A DNA stretch of 64,000 nt, taken from contig NZ_JQED01000055.1 in assembly GCF_000764225.1 (NCBI RefSeq), positions 1-64,000 of the forward strand, in the 5' to 3' direction. This stretch comes from Colwellia psychrerythraea. GTDB lineage: Bacteria; Pseudomonadota; Gammaproteobacteria; Enterobacterales; Alteromonadaceae. Position numbers and translations under genes: made by a program. The notes under the pieces were generated by a model, which saw only the letters and a program-made list of their open reading frames with translations, was not told the origin of the DNA and made no database searches. Positions 8,760-17,944 of the stretch are shown here, piece after piece (position 1 is the first letter of the stretch; every line of letters begins with the position of its first letter).

Positions 8760-9423
8760 TCAATTCGAATTAATGGTCACAACAGTGATTAATTAATTAA
8801 ACTTCAGGCTGTGTGTTCAAGTCGATATGGTTTTTCTTCATTCATATGAAAAACCATATTTCGGCTTGTTACATTGTTTACTATGTATGTTAATGCAACC
8901 CAAATAGTTGAATTAGCACCTTTGGCTAGCGTTATTATAGAGTGCCTTACGCATATACAAGCCAAGTCTTATAGTGAATTAGTTTCACAGATTACAATTT
9001 AACCTACATTTTCTAACATATCTCTTGCCGACTTCGACTATGTTCAGAGTAATACCATACCGTACATTAAAAACCTGACACGTCAGAAATCGTATCAAAA
9101 TGATACTTATCAGGGACGAATTTTGATTCGTATGCAAGGTGCACATAACCGAAACAATCCAAGTATGGAAAGTTAAGGTTGAATGACTATATTGGGCCCT
9201 CTTAGCAGCCTTTAAATATATTGAACATAATGTTATCAATGAAAAAAACAAGACGTTATGAATGAAAGCAGTGGTGTCGATAAAATTTTAAACTGTCTTT
9301 AAAACAGTGCTTTATAATTGTTAGTTGAGCTGACTTATGCATCGGTTTTGTTTTTGATAAAATGGAATTTGAATCAATGGGTTATTAATGTGGCGGGCTG
9401 ACTGATAAGCCAGCTCTCGCATA
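8760..9423. other. Gene-free stretch with a long hairpin at 8818-8868
   Basis: No credible gene is visible in these 660 bp. At 8818-8868 a long hairpin forms, with TATGGTTTTTC pairing with GAAAAACCATA and CAAGTCGA pairing imperfectly with TTTCGGCTTG. It lies 60 bp after the AKR stop and probably ends or stabilises that transcript. The rest is AT-rich sequence with stops in all frames, leading into the broken integrase. Confidence 0.5.
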
Positions 9424-10199
9424 TTAAATACAACCACGCTTCTTATACTCAGCTTCCCAGCCTTTGTATTTTTCAATTTGTTTATCTAGAAATTTCTTGT
9501 TTATATGGCGAACTTTTTTTCTTTCTTCTCAAACTTGACGCCTGAGAGTTCTTCTTCAAGCATACTGGGGACAACATGACTATAGTGTTGCTCAATTATT
9601 GCAGTACTGGTACCACATTGCTTGGCTAAAATATCTATTCGTAAATCACGACGTAGTAATTGCCAAGTAATGTAAGAGTGACGTAATGAATAAAGTGTTC
9701 TAGCACCATCTGGAGAGTCTTTTAAGTCACAGGCATCAAGTACTTTCTTGAAGGTAACGCCAAGCTCTTTGGTTTCTTCGCCATCAGCTAATCTGAACAA
9801 TTTATCCTTAGGTTTTCTATTAGGAAATCTTTCTCGTAATGTATCTAAGGTATCCTATATTTGGTCACGACAGATAACTGTTTGGGTGCCCGTATGTTTA
9901 CTTGTTTTACCTTTTCTAACTTTACTTTGAAACGTGCGTTATTATCTTGACGAGCCATCTCAATATCACCCCAAGTAATGCCTTCCATTTTAGTACCGGG
10001 GGTGAATTCCAGTGAAAACAGCAAATTCCATATAGTTAAGTAATAGCTCTCTGATTAATCTTGTTTTCTTTTTGCGGCTGTTATCAATCATATTGAGCAG
10101 TGTATCAAAAACTTTATCGTATTCATCTTCAGTAAATGCGGCTCGTCGTTTACCGTTTTCACCCTTTGATGTCAGAACTGGTAATTGGACGGCAATCAT
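9424..10199 (-). pseudogene. Decayed tyrosine recombinase (phage-type integrase)
   Basis: Read on the minus strand, the fragments form one integrase: a piece ending ...LLLNYMEFAVFTGIHP, a middle piece GTKMEGITWGDIEMARQDNN, and a C-terminal catalytic piece with LYSLRHSYITWQLL (Arg-His box) and IEQHYSHVV (nucleophilic Tyr). At least four lesions separate them: an extra C in the run near 10006, a frameshift near 9922, an in-frame TAG near 9857, and a frameshift in the A-run near 9520, after which the natural tail ...EKYKGWEAEYKKRGCI continues to a stop at 9424. The N-terminal arm-binding region is missing. The protein is dead; it marks a former integrated element. Confidence 0.85.
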
Positions 10200-10236
10200 C
10201 CATTTATATTCAAAAGATAATTTTTAAAGGTTTATC

Positions 10237-10514
10237 ATGGCAGCTACAGCGCATGCACTTCACATATTGGTCAAACACAAAGAAATTGCAGAAGATATTA
10301 TTAAGCAGTTAGCTAAGGGTGCTAAGTTTCAAACCTTAGCTAAAAATATTCAACGTGCCCTTCTGATAAAAAAGGCGGCGACTTAGGCGAATTTAAACGA
10401 GGTCAAATGGTACCTGCGTTTGATAAAGTTGCCTTTAAAGGTGCTATATTAGAGCCTCACCTTGTTAAAACTAAATTTGGTTGGCATGTCATTAAAGTAC
10501 TTTACCGAACATAG
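10237..10514 (+). pseudogene. ppiC: Frameshifted parvulin-type peptidyl-prolyl isomerase
   Basis: The 5' part reads MAATAHALHILVKHKE...FQTLAKN, then the frame breaks at the A-run 10342-10346. The next frame continues YSTCPSDKKGGDLGEF, RGQMVPAFDKVAFKG and FGWHVIKVLYRT, ending at 10514. Joined, this is a complete cytosolic PpiC-like parvulin of about 92 residues, a single-domain cis-trans prolyl isomerase. One missing A would account for the break, so it is either a recent pseudogene or a homopolymer sequencing error. Relative to PpiC a couple of residues are also missing after ILEP. It stands directly beside the integrase remnant, transcribed away from it. Confidence 0.8.
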
Positions 10515-10549
10515 TATAGAGTTAGTATTTTTTGAGTGGACGTTCTTTT

Positions 10550-10597
10550 TAAAATCACTGTCGTAGGGGAGTCGGTTTAAGTCCTCTTCCAGTACCA
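10550..10597 (+). other. Possible tRNA 3'-end remnant (attachment-site scar)
   Basis: The stretch ends ...CGGTTTAAGTCCTCTTCCAGTACCA, which resembles a T-loop followed by an acceptor strand and CCA. It is followed at once by a strong terminator, as at the end of a tRNA operon. The T-stem does not pair well and no 5' half is present, so it is not a working tRNA. Its position beside a broken tyrosine recombinase suggests an attachment-site duplicate, but this is weak. Confidence 0.25.
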
Positions 10598-10604
10598 ATA
10601 TTAA

Positions 10605-10634
10605 GTCCTGATTCGAAATAGTCGGGGCTTTTTT
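10605..10634 (+). terminator. Rho-independent terminator
   Basis: A 9-bp stem with some G-U pairs (GTCCTGATT / AGTCGGGGC), a 6-nt loop and a run of six T at 10629-10634. It lies after the ppiC remnant and the tRNA-like end. Confidence 0.75.
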
Positions 10635-10825
10635 ATGCTTTTTTCTGAATACTCATTCTTCTTGATAAGCCTCTTTAGTCTAAAACAGACGAACATTTGA
10701 AAAACAGACAATATTAGCTATTTCTCTACTTTACAATGCAGGGTTAAATACGTTATATCTATGTTGTAAGTACGAAAAATGTGATGTGTAAGTTAAATAT
10801 TTAATTATTAGGTAGCGGAATAAGT

Positions 10826-11119
10826 ATGATAAAAGTAATTATTGAGCGTGTACTCGCCGAAGATATGGAAAGCACCTACGATAATGAAATTCGTAAAACC
10901 TTAGCAGCAATAATGACAGCCAAAGGATATATTTCTGGTGCGTCGTACACCAATGTTGATAACCCAAATATCAGAACTATTATCACTGACTGGGATAATG
11001 TTGGTTGTTGGAATCGTTGGTATAAATCACAAACCCGCCAAGATGTTAATAAAGCAATTCATTTAATGCTCAAACAAGATGAAAAAATTAAAGTCTTAAT
11101 GTCACAATCATTATCATAG
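10826..11119 (+). CDS. Small ABM-like (dimeric alpha+beta barrel) protein
   Basis: A 97-residue protein opening with IKVIIERVLAEDM and containing AAIMTAKGYISGASYTN, ITDWDNVGCWNRWYKS and a terminal helix. This pattern matches the antibiotic-biosynthesis-monooxygenase/stress-response barrel fold, in which small proteins dimerise as quinone-oxidising or heme-related enzymes or simply bind ligand. No specific reaction can be assigned. It is a single-gene unit between the decay scar and the protease cluster, ending at a bidirectional terminator shared with the convergent protease gene. Confidence 0.65.
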   Translation: MIKVIIERVLAEDMESTYDNEIRKTLAAIMTAKGYISGASYTNVDNPNIRTIITDWDNVGCWNRWYKSQTRQDVNKAIHLMLKQDEKIKVLMSQSLS

Positions 11120-11136
11120 TGTCTGTGACCATAGAA

Positions 11137-11173
11137 TAAAAAACCCGACATAAGGTAACTTATATCGGGTTTT
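11137..11173. terminator. Bidirectional terminator
   Basis: A near-perfect stem (AAAACCCGACATAAG / CTTATATCGGGTTTT, loop GTAA) lies between the convergent ABM-like and protease genes. A-runs and T-runs flank it on both sides, so it can stop both transcripts. Confidence 0.88.
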
Positions 11174-11202
11174 AAACGTTACCAGTTAGGTAACCATTTA
11201 AC

Positions 11203-13563
11203 TTATGGGTTATAAGTAACGTCTAAACTAACACCATTTGCTGCAGAGTAACCGTAAATACCTATATGCCAAGTATCCGCGACTGGGTTGGTAAATGCAC
11301 AAGCCTCAGTGTTACCACTTTTGTATGGACGACAGTCATATATAGACGACGTTGGTTGAGAACCACGTCTAATATACATATCAGCATCACCGGTACCACC
11401 ACTCATTGCAAAGTCTAATGTTGCCATACCTGCAGGTACATCAATGGTGTAATATGTCCACGCTCGACGAGCAACATTAATATCTGTTACTGAGCTACTG
11501 CCGCCAGTAGCGCCGCCACCTGTAGTAGGTTCGGTAAAAGAGCCTGTTAAGCTAACATCCGTAAATGCTGAGTATGCAACAACTTTCACATAGTAAGTAC
11601 CTGCTTGCGCACTAGCAATAGGACAAGTTTCGTTGTTACCACCTTCATAGGGGCGACAATCATAGCTACTACTGGTTGGTGCTGAGCCAAATTTAACATA
11701 AAGGTCAGCATCACCTGTGCCGCCAGTCATCGCAAAGTTTAACTCTGTGGCACCAGCTGGAACTTCCATAGTAAAGTTAAGCTCTGTGCTTGAACCAAGG
11801 TTAGTTTTAGTTACAGCATTTTCAAGAACATTTTCTGTTGGCGGCGGCGGTGTTGTACCACCACAACTAGATGAAAGCGCATCAGATGCCGCTTTCGCTT
11901 GCACTAAGCCATAGCCTGTTTTGTCATCGCGACCCGCGGCATCTAAATCTACGGCAGTATTTTTCATAGCACTACGAACATCATCAGCAGTACAGTTAAT
12001 GTTATTGCTCCAAACTAATGCAGCAACACCAGTAACATGTGGCGTTGCCATAGAAGTACCATTGTAATAGGCATAATCTTGTGAGCCATTAACGGTTACG
12101 CTTGCATTTGTGCCTAACTGAGTCATTAACTGCTGACCTAAAGTACGGCTTACAGATACCGTCGGCACGGTTACATCGGTATTAGCATCTACTAAGAATG
12201 GATTTTGTAAACCTGGACGATCGCTATTGCTGTAAACTATTACAGCAGATGCTCCAGCATCAGCACACGCTTTAGCTGGATTGATTTCAGGGTAGTTACT
12301 ACCCTTTTGGTTATCATTACGCTCTGCTAAACAAATGTTGCCATTAACATTACTACAGCTATAACTGCTGCCAGATATTGTACAGCTTGATAAAACGCCA
12401 TTCGCACTGCCATCAACATTACTCACCACATAATTACCGCCACTTTGGATGTAATGTGTTTGTGGCACAACATTATCATCTCCATAAGTTGTTGAACCCG
12501 CAGTGATATAACCTAAGCGACCGTCGCCCGCAACCGTTGATAAAATGGCTTCACCCGGTGCAGAAATTTCAACTTGGCTAGTATATTGAGAAAATTCAGC
12601 ATGTTGGTTGTTGCTATCTAAAGCGCCAACAGCCATTACTGAGTCATAAGAGGCAGGGTACGACATAGTGGCATTACCATCGTTACCTGAGGCTGCGATT
12701 AATAATACACCTGTATCAGCAGCAGCCTGTAGGGCATTTTTTTCAGTGTTACTTGAGCCTGAACCACCTAAGCTCATATTAATAACTTTAGCGCCATTAT
12801 TTACACAAATATCTACAGCATCTGATAAATCGCCTGAGTAACCCCAACCACTTTCATTAAAAACTTTTACAATATGTAAGTTAACGTTAGTGCTCGGAAG
12901 AATACCGACAACACCTTCACTGTTATTTACGCCAGCAATAGTACCCGCGACGTGTGTGCCATGAGAGCCACCGTTTTGGTACCAGTTACCTGTACCAGAG
13001 TTATTAGTACCAGATGCATTGTTAGCTGTTAAATCAGGGTTTGATTGCTCATATCCTGAATCAATAATACAAACCGTCATGTTCGAGGCATCAGTATCTG
13101 ATAACTGATCTGATTGTGTTTGAGCGATACCCCAAGGTTGATTTTGAGCCATTAAATAACGCTGATAATCGGGCTCAATAGATTCAACTGATGGATGTTT
13201 GCGAAGTTTCTCAATGAATTTCTCAATATCTTTCACTGCGTGCATTTTATCAAGCGCAATAACATGGCTATTATTTTTTAAGATCTTCACGTGCTTTAAA
13301 TCTAAGCCAATTTTTTTTGCAAGTCCAGGCGGAACTGATTTTCCTTGCTGCTTATTTTTAAAAGTAATAATTAATCGATCGGTATAATCATTACGATTAA
13401 GCTTTTGCTGTGCTCGCCAATCAGCAAAACTTTGAGTTGAAGATTGAGCTGCAGGAGCAACTTTATTTAGCTTTGCTTTAGGTGCTGCATTACTCGCTGC
13501 ACTAGTTACCGCTAAAACGGATATGGCTATAGTACTTAATACTAGCTTTCTATTATTGTTCAT
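11203..13563 (-). CDS. Secreted subtilisin-like S8 serine protease with PA and two PPC domains
   Basis: A 786-residue exported endopeptidase. Residues 1-27 form a signal peptide ending near SNAAPKA. An I9 propeptide (about 60-137) follows, containing DRLIITFKN and ending SIEPDYQRYL. The catalytic triad is Asp168 (CIIDSGYE), His201 (SHGTHVAG) and Ser504 (NGTSMATPHVTG). The roughly 300 residues between His and Ser hold a protease-associated insert (about 340-475). After a proline-rich linker (TPPPPTE), two pre-peptidase C-terminal domains follow, each with GGTGDAD(L/M)Y, YDCRPY and paired Cys; these are usually cleaved or aid secretion and substrate binding. Probable role: degrading extracellular protein for nutrition. 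It is divergent from the next protease gene. Confidence 0.95.
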   Translation of the reverse strand: MNNNRKLVLSTIAISVLAVTSAASNAAPKAKLNKVAPAAQSSTQSFADWRAQQKLNRNDYTDRLIITFKNKQQGKSVPPGLAKKIGLDLKHVKILKNNSHVIALDKMHAVKDIEKFIEKLRKHPSVESIEPDYQRYLMAQNQPWGIAQTQSDQLSDTDASNMTVCIIDSGYEQSNPDLTANNASGTNNSGTGNWYQNGGSHGTHVAGTIAGVNNSEGVVGILPSTNVNLHIVKVFNESGWGYSGDLSDAVDICVNNGAKVINMSLGGSGSSNTEKNALQAAADTGVLLIAASGNDGNATMSYPASYDSVMAVGALDSNNQHAEFSQYTSQVEISAPGEAILSTVAGDGRLGYITAGSTTYGDDNVVPQTHYIQSGGNYVVSNVDGSANGVLSSCTISGSSYSCSNVNGNICLAERNDNQKGSNYPEINPAKACADAGASAVIVYSNSDRPGLQNPFLVDANTDVTVPTVSVSRTLGQQLMTQLGTNASVTVNGSQDYAYYNGTSMATPHVTGVAALVWSNNINCTADDVRSAMKNTAVDLDAAGRDDKTGYGLVQAKAASDALSSSCGGTTPPPPTENVLENAVTKTNLGSSTELNFTMEVPAGATELNFAMTGGTGDADLYVKFGSAPTSSSYDCRPYEGGNNETCPIASAQAGTYYVKVVAYSAFTDVSLTGSFTEPTTGGGATGGSSSVTDINVARRAWTYYTIDVPAGMATLDFAMSGGTGDADMYIRRGSQPTSSIYDCRPYKSGNTEACAFTNPVADTWHIGIYGYSAANGVSLDVTYNP

Positions 13564-14006
13564 CTGATATTAACTCCATCATTGATATTTCACGCTTATT
13601 GCAATCATCATTTCGATTGGTGCTTTGCGCATTATTTTTATAGGTTGTTTTAAGTGTTTAACAGAAAATCAACATTTATCAGATTGAATCTTTAGCTGCT
13701 TTTTAACTAGCAAATAATGGACGGGTATTAATAAAAAACCGACATATCTAAGTTTTGTTTTGTTTTTAAGTTGTTGAAATTAAGTGGTTATATTTATTTT
13801 TGTCGGATCTGTTCGAAAAATTGTCGCAATATTGCTAGGGGGAGTTTTAGCAACTGTTACTATCGAATTATGCAAGAGGCAGGGAGCCAAGTATAAGCAA
13901 ATGTATATATTACGTGAAGCATATAAAAAGAGAACGGACAGTTCATTTATACAATTAATCTAAATAATAATAACTAAACGACAAACATTAAAGAGAGTGA
14001 GTACCT
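13564..14006. promoter_or_regulatory. Divergent promoter region between two protease genes
   Basis: These 443 bp carry the start regions of both divergent subtilase genes. The sequence is strongly AT-rich. An AAAGAGAGTGAG purine stretch lies 10-20 bases before the plus-strand ATG and can serve as its ribosome site. I see no gene and no clear operator. Confidence 0.45.
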
Positions 14007-15839
14007 ATGAAAGTTTCTAAGTTTGCAACCTCGGTTTTAGCCTTAGCAGTTTCTGCAGCATTTTCAGCTCAAGCAGCTGATGACAGATACATAGTTAAAG
14101 TAGATCAAAGTAAAAAGGGTATTGTAAAAGCCTTAGCAAAGAAGCTAGGAGCTGATTTAAAAGTTGATGGTAATGGATTCTTTGCTGCATCATTTGAAGG
14201 CAAAAGCCTAAGTGAAGTGAAAGGTTTATTGAATAACCCGCATGTTCAGTTAATAGAAGTGGACCACAAACGTCATCTAATGTCAGCGTATAGTGATGAT
14301 GCAGGCAATCCTATGACTCAACAGATTACACCGTATTCAGTTTATCAATCTCAAGCTGACCAAGTTAATTTTAACGCTAATGCCGGTATGAAAGTGTGTG
14401 TTATTGACTCTGGTTTAGATCGCTCTAACCAAGATTTCGCTTGGAGTAATATTACCGGAGATAATGATTCAGGCACAGGTAATTGGGATGAAAATGGTGG
14501 TCCTCACGGTACACACGTTGCCGGTACTATCGGTGCTGCTGATAACAACATCGGCGTTATCGGCATGGCTCCTGGCGTTGATATGCATATTATTAAAGTA
14601 TTTAATGCTGACGGTTGGGGTTATTCTTCTGATTTAGCTTACGCAGCTGAAAAATGCTCTAATGCTGGCGCTAATATTATCAGTATGAGTCTTGGTGGTG
14701 GTGGCGCAAACAGTACTGAAGAAAATGCCTTTAAAGCCTTTACAGCTGCTGGTGGTTTAGTGGTTGCGGCAGCGGGTAACGATGGTAATGATGTTCGCTC
14801 ATTCCCCGCTGGTTATTCATCAGTAATGATGGTGGGTGGCAATGATGCCGATAACAATCGTTATACTGAATCTCAATATCCAAGTTGTACGGTAACTTCA
14901 GGTAAAGGTAAAAGGCAAACAACAACAACGGATGAAACTATTTGTGTAGAAGTCACAGCAGGTGGCGTCGATGTTTTATCAACTTATCCTGCTGATATGG
15001 CGACAAATTCAGCGTTGAGTGCTGACGGTCAAGCTTATGCTTCTTCAGCAATGGAAAATGCTGGTAATGCGGCGGGTAATATCTACTATATGGGCACGGC
15101 TGAAGCGACAGATTCTGGTGCTAACGGTAATGTTTGTGTAATAGACCGCGGCGTTATCTCTTTCCACGACAAGGTACAAAATTGTGAAAACTCTGGTGGC
15201 ATTGGCGCCATTATCATTAACAATGAAGCGGGTATGTTATACGCCACGTTAGGTGATACTAACTCAACGACTATCCCTGCAGCAGGTGCCGCATTTGAAG
15301 ATCGCACTGCCTTATTAGCAGCAGCTTCTGCTGATGTATCAATTGGTACCAGTGACTTTGGTTTGATGACAGGAACATCAATGGCGACACCAGCAGTATC
15401 AGGTATTGCTGCATTAGTATGGTCGAACCATAACGGTTGTACAGGTACTGAAATTCGTGACGCACTTAAAGCAACAGCACAAGACAGCGGCGCAGCTGGT
15501 CATGATGATTACTTCGGTCACGGCATTGTTAAAGCTAAAGCCGCGAATGATTATTTAACCGCTAACGGTTGTGGCGGTGGCGTCACACCTCCTCCAGTTG
15601 GTGGTGATATCACAGCTGACGCTTCTGGCTATCGCGCTAAAGGTAAAAACAAAGTTGACGTAACTTGGTCTGGTGCAGCTACCTCAAGTGTAGATATCTA
15701 CCGTAATGGCTCTTTAAGAACAACAACATCAAATGATGGCTCTTATACCGATAGCTTTAGAACTTCCGGTTCTTTTACTTATAAAGTTTGTGACCAAGGT
15801 AGTGATAATTGTTCAAGTGAAGTCACTGTCAACTTCTAA
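14007..15839 (+). CDS. Secreted subtilisin-like S8 serine protease with PA insert
   Basis: A 610-residue exported protease. The signal peptide is 1-23 (ends SAQAAD), followed by a short I9 propeptide (about 25-92). The catalytic triad is Asp134 (CVIDSGLD), His167 (PHGTHVAG) and Ser458 (GTSMATPAVSG). A protease-associated domain (about 330-440) is inserted before the serine; it contains GNVCVIDRGVISFHDKVQNC and IGAIIINNE. After a Gly/Pro linker (GGGVTPPPVGG), a fibronectin-III-like domain ends the protein (VDIYRNGSLRTT, FTYKVCDQG), unlike the PPC tails of the divergent paralogue. The two share the DNDSGTGNW and HGTHVAGTI segments, so they are probably old duplicates with different tails. Expected role: extracellular proteolysis. 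Confidence 0.95.
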   Translation: MKVSKFATSVLALAVSAAFSAQAADDRYIVKVDQSKKGIVKALAKKLGADLKVDGNGFFAASFEGKSLSEVKGLLNNPHVQLIEVDHKRHLMSAYSDDAGNPMTQQITPYSVYQSQADQVNFNANAGMKVCVIDSGLDRSNQDFAWSNITGDNDSGTGNWDENGGPHGTHVAGTIGAADNNIGVIGMAPGVDMHIIKVFNADGWGYSSDLAYAAEKCSNAGANIISMSLGGGGANSTEENAFKAFTAAGGLVVAAAGNDGNDVRSFPAGYSSVMMVGGNDADNNRYTESQYPSCTVTSGKGKRQTTTTDETICVEVTAGGVDVLSTYPADMATNSALSADGQAYASSAMENAGNAAGNIYYMGTAEATDSGANGNVCVIDRGVISFHDKVQNCENSGGIGAIIINNEAGMLYATLGDTNSTTIPAAGAAFEDRTALLAAASADVSIGTSDFGLMTGTSMATPAVSGIAALVWSNHNGCTGTEIRDALKATAQDSGAAGHDDYFGHGIVKAKAANDYLTANGCGGGVTPPPVGGDITADASGYRAKGKNKVDVTWSGAATSSVDIYRNGSLRTTTSNDGSYTDSFRTSGSFTYKVCDQGSDNCSSEVTVNF

Positions 15840-15852
15840 TTTGAACCGAGTT

Positions 15853-15917
15853 AAGTACTTGAAATAGTTCCCTTCAAGTACTTTATATCCAGCTTATTGT
15901 ATAAGCTGGATATTTTC
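15853..15917 (+). terminator. Two consecutive hairpins ending the second protease transcript
   Basis: First hairpin: AAGTACTTGAA (15853-15863) with TTCAAGTACTT (15873-15883). Second: a 13-bp perfect stem ATATCCAGCTTAT / ATAAGCTGGATAT with a 3-nt loop (15885-15913) followed by TTTTC. The second is a good intrinsic terminator. Confidence 0.85.
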
Positions 15918-16140
15918 ATTTACGATACATTAACTTTTAAGGCCTTTAATTATTGCGTTAAAAGTTATTGAGATCGGTGTGTGTTTAGTCTATGTTTTGT
16001 AGCGATGTGTTTTTTGTAACTTCTTTTTTACAAATGTAACCTGAGTAAAAAAGACGCTTCAAGATGAAAGAAAGTACACCCTGATGTTTTAAAGAATACT
16101 TTGGTATTTTGAAAGATGTAATGGGCATAGGGGAAATAAA

Positions 16141-17844
16141 ATGTCGAACAATTCAGTAAAACAATTAAGCAAACCATTGTCATTGTTAGGCGCAATTAGC
16201 TTATCGGTTTGGCTTGTCAGTTTATTATTAAATAACAATGTTAATAATAAAGCTCAGTCTTATATCATCAGTTCAGCGAATTACCCATTGTTAAAAGAAA
16301 AAGTTCAAACGCTTAACTTGGTACCATCTCATGAACTCGCCATTATTAATGCTGTCGCGGTTGAGTTGACTCAATCCCAGTTATCTCATTTACAGCAAAG
16401 CCTAAATATTACGGCCACTAAAAACCATAATGTCGAGTTATCAGGCGGTAATGCTTGGGGAAAACGTAAATGGCAGCCTAAAGCCGTCGTTAATGAGCTA
16501 ATTGATGCTTCTTCTGCCCATACCGCTCGCAATTTTGGTGATGGGGTAACCATTGGCTTTTTAGATACAGGGTTAGATCAGTTAGAAGGCACCTCAAATG
16601 GACTAGGGTTATCAACGGACTTATATGGGCGAGATAAGTTTTGGGGAACCTACGATGCGATAAATAATAACCTCAGTAATTATAGTAATGAAGAAAGTGG
16701 TCACGGTACTCATGTCGCTAGTATTGCAGGGAATGCAGACTACGACGTGTTCGGCAATGTTTATGGCGTAGCACCAAACGCTTCATTAGTTGGAATCAAA
16801 GCATTTGATGCTGAAGGCAAGGCAACCTATGCCGATGTTATCCGTGGTATTGAGTGGGCACTGCAAGTAAAAGATCAAATTAACCTTAGAGTTCTGAATA
16901 TGTCATTCAGTGGGCCTGCGCGTTCATACTATTGGGAAGACCCATTGAATCAAGCCGTTATGAAAGCATGGCAAGCAGGAATTGTTGTTGTGGCTTCTGC
17001 CGGTAATAGTGGTCCTGATCCCATGACAATTGGTGTCCCAGGTAATATTCCCTATATTATTACAGTTGGAGCGATGACAGATAGCTTTACTGAATCAGAC
17101 AAAAGTGATGATGTTTTAGCTACTTTCAGTGCTGCAGGACCTACTATTGAAGGATTTGTTAAACCAGATATTGTCGCACCAGGAGGGCATTTATCAGGTT
17201 TAATGGCTTATGATTCACAAATTGTTCAAGATCATCCTGAATTTCATGATGGCGGACGTTATTTTGAAATGTCTGGCACTTCTCAAGCTGCGGGAGTTGT
17301 TTCAGGTATTGTGGCACTGTTATTAACGCAAGAGCCAGCATTAAGTCCAGATCAAGTTAAGTGTCGTTTGATGGACAGCGCACATGCGGCATTTAATAAT
17401 AACGATGAGCTTGCTTATAGTGTTTTCCAACAGGGGGCTGGTCTTGTAAATGCTGCTGATGCATTAACGAGTACTGCTTCAGCATGTGCAAATCAAGCGT
17501 TAGATATTGCTCAAGACTTAGAAGGCAATGAGCATTTCTTTGGGCCTGCTAACATCAATGATGATGGAAACTTTTATGTTGAAGGTTTAGGTGATGAGTA
17601 TGTCTGGCAATTAGATGATAGTAACCTTGGTGGTGATACTATTATTTGGCGAATGAATTTTGCTGAAAACGCTTTAGATTGGAGAAATACTGCCTCAACC
17701 GATACCATTATTTGGCGAATGAATGTCGAAACTGACACTATTATTTGGCGAATGAATGTTGAATCAGATACCATCATTTGGCGGATGAGTTTAGCAGATA
17801 GCACTACCGGTATTAATGTTAATAATTGGGTTGAGCAGCAGTAG
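16141..17844 (+). CDS. S8 serine protease with C-terminal DTIIWRMN repeats
   Basis: A 567-residue subtilase, distinct in sequence from its two neighbours. An N-terminal hydrophobic stretch (about 14-30) acts as signal or anchor. The triad is Asp142 (IGFLDTGLDQ), His188 (GHGTHVASIAG) and Ser381 (MSGTSQAAGVVSG). There is no PA insert, and it resembles the compact subtilisins that contain VYGVAPNASLVGIKAFD. The C-terminal tail carries four copies of DTIIWRM[N/S] starting at residues 499, 521, 532 and 543, i.e. spacings of 22, 11 and 11. The copies differ at synonymous codon positions, so the motif is kept by selection at protein level. The tail function is unknown; sorting, surface retention or self-association are possible. 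It has its own terminator. Confidence 0.93.
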   Translation: MSNNSVKQLSKPLSLLGAISLSVWLVSLLLNNNVNNKAQSYIISSANYPLLKEKVQTLNLVPSHELAIINAVAVELTQSQLSHLQQSLNITATKNHNVELSGGNAWGKRKWQPKAVVNELIDASSAHTARNFGDGVTIGFLDTGLDQLEGTSNGLGLSTDLYGRDKFWGTYDAINNNLSNYSNEESGHGTHVASIAGNADYDVFGNVYGVAPNASLVGIKAFDAEGKATYADVIRGIEWALQVKDQINLRVLNMSFSGPARSYYWEDPLNQAVMKAWQAGIVVVASAGNSGPDPMTIGVPGNIPYIITVGAMTDSFTESDKSDDVLATFSAAGPTIEGFVKPDIVAPGGHLSGLMAYDSQIVQDHPEFHDGGRYFEMSGTSQAAGVVSGIVALLLTQEPALSPDQVKCRLMDSAHAAFNNNDELAYSVFQQGAGLVNAADALTSTASACANQALDIAQDLEGNEHFFGPANINDDGNFYVEGLGDEYVWQLDDSNLGGDTIIWRMNFAENALDWRNTASTDTIIWRMNVETDTIIWRMNVESDTIIWRMSLADSTTGINVNNWVEQQ

Positions 17845-17859
17845 CTCAATTCTTTCATA

Positions 17860-17887
17860 AGCCACTGTGGGCACGGTGGCTTTTTTA
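17860..17887 (+). terminator. Rho-independent terminator
   Basis: AGCCAC (17860-17865) pairs with GTGGCT (17876-17881), followed by a run of six T. It lies 16 bp past the third protease gene. Confidence 0.8.
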
Positions 17888-17944
17888 TGTTTGTATTTCA
17901 TACTGTAAACTTCCTATATATCATCATTTTATAAGAGCTTTTTT

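Noticed and set aside
8985..9251. 88-codon minus-strand frame
   Set aside because: Unbalanced composition, no motif, no promoter or ribosome site; the stretch is AT-rich intergenic sequence.
10550..10597. Functional tRNA gene
   Set aside because: Only a 3'-like end is present; no D-arm or anticodon arm can be folded upstream, so it is listed only as a possible remnant.
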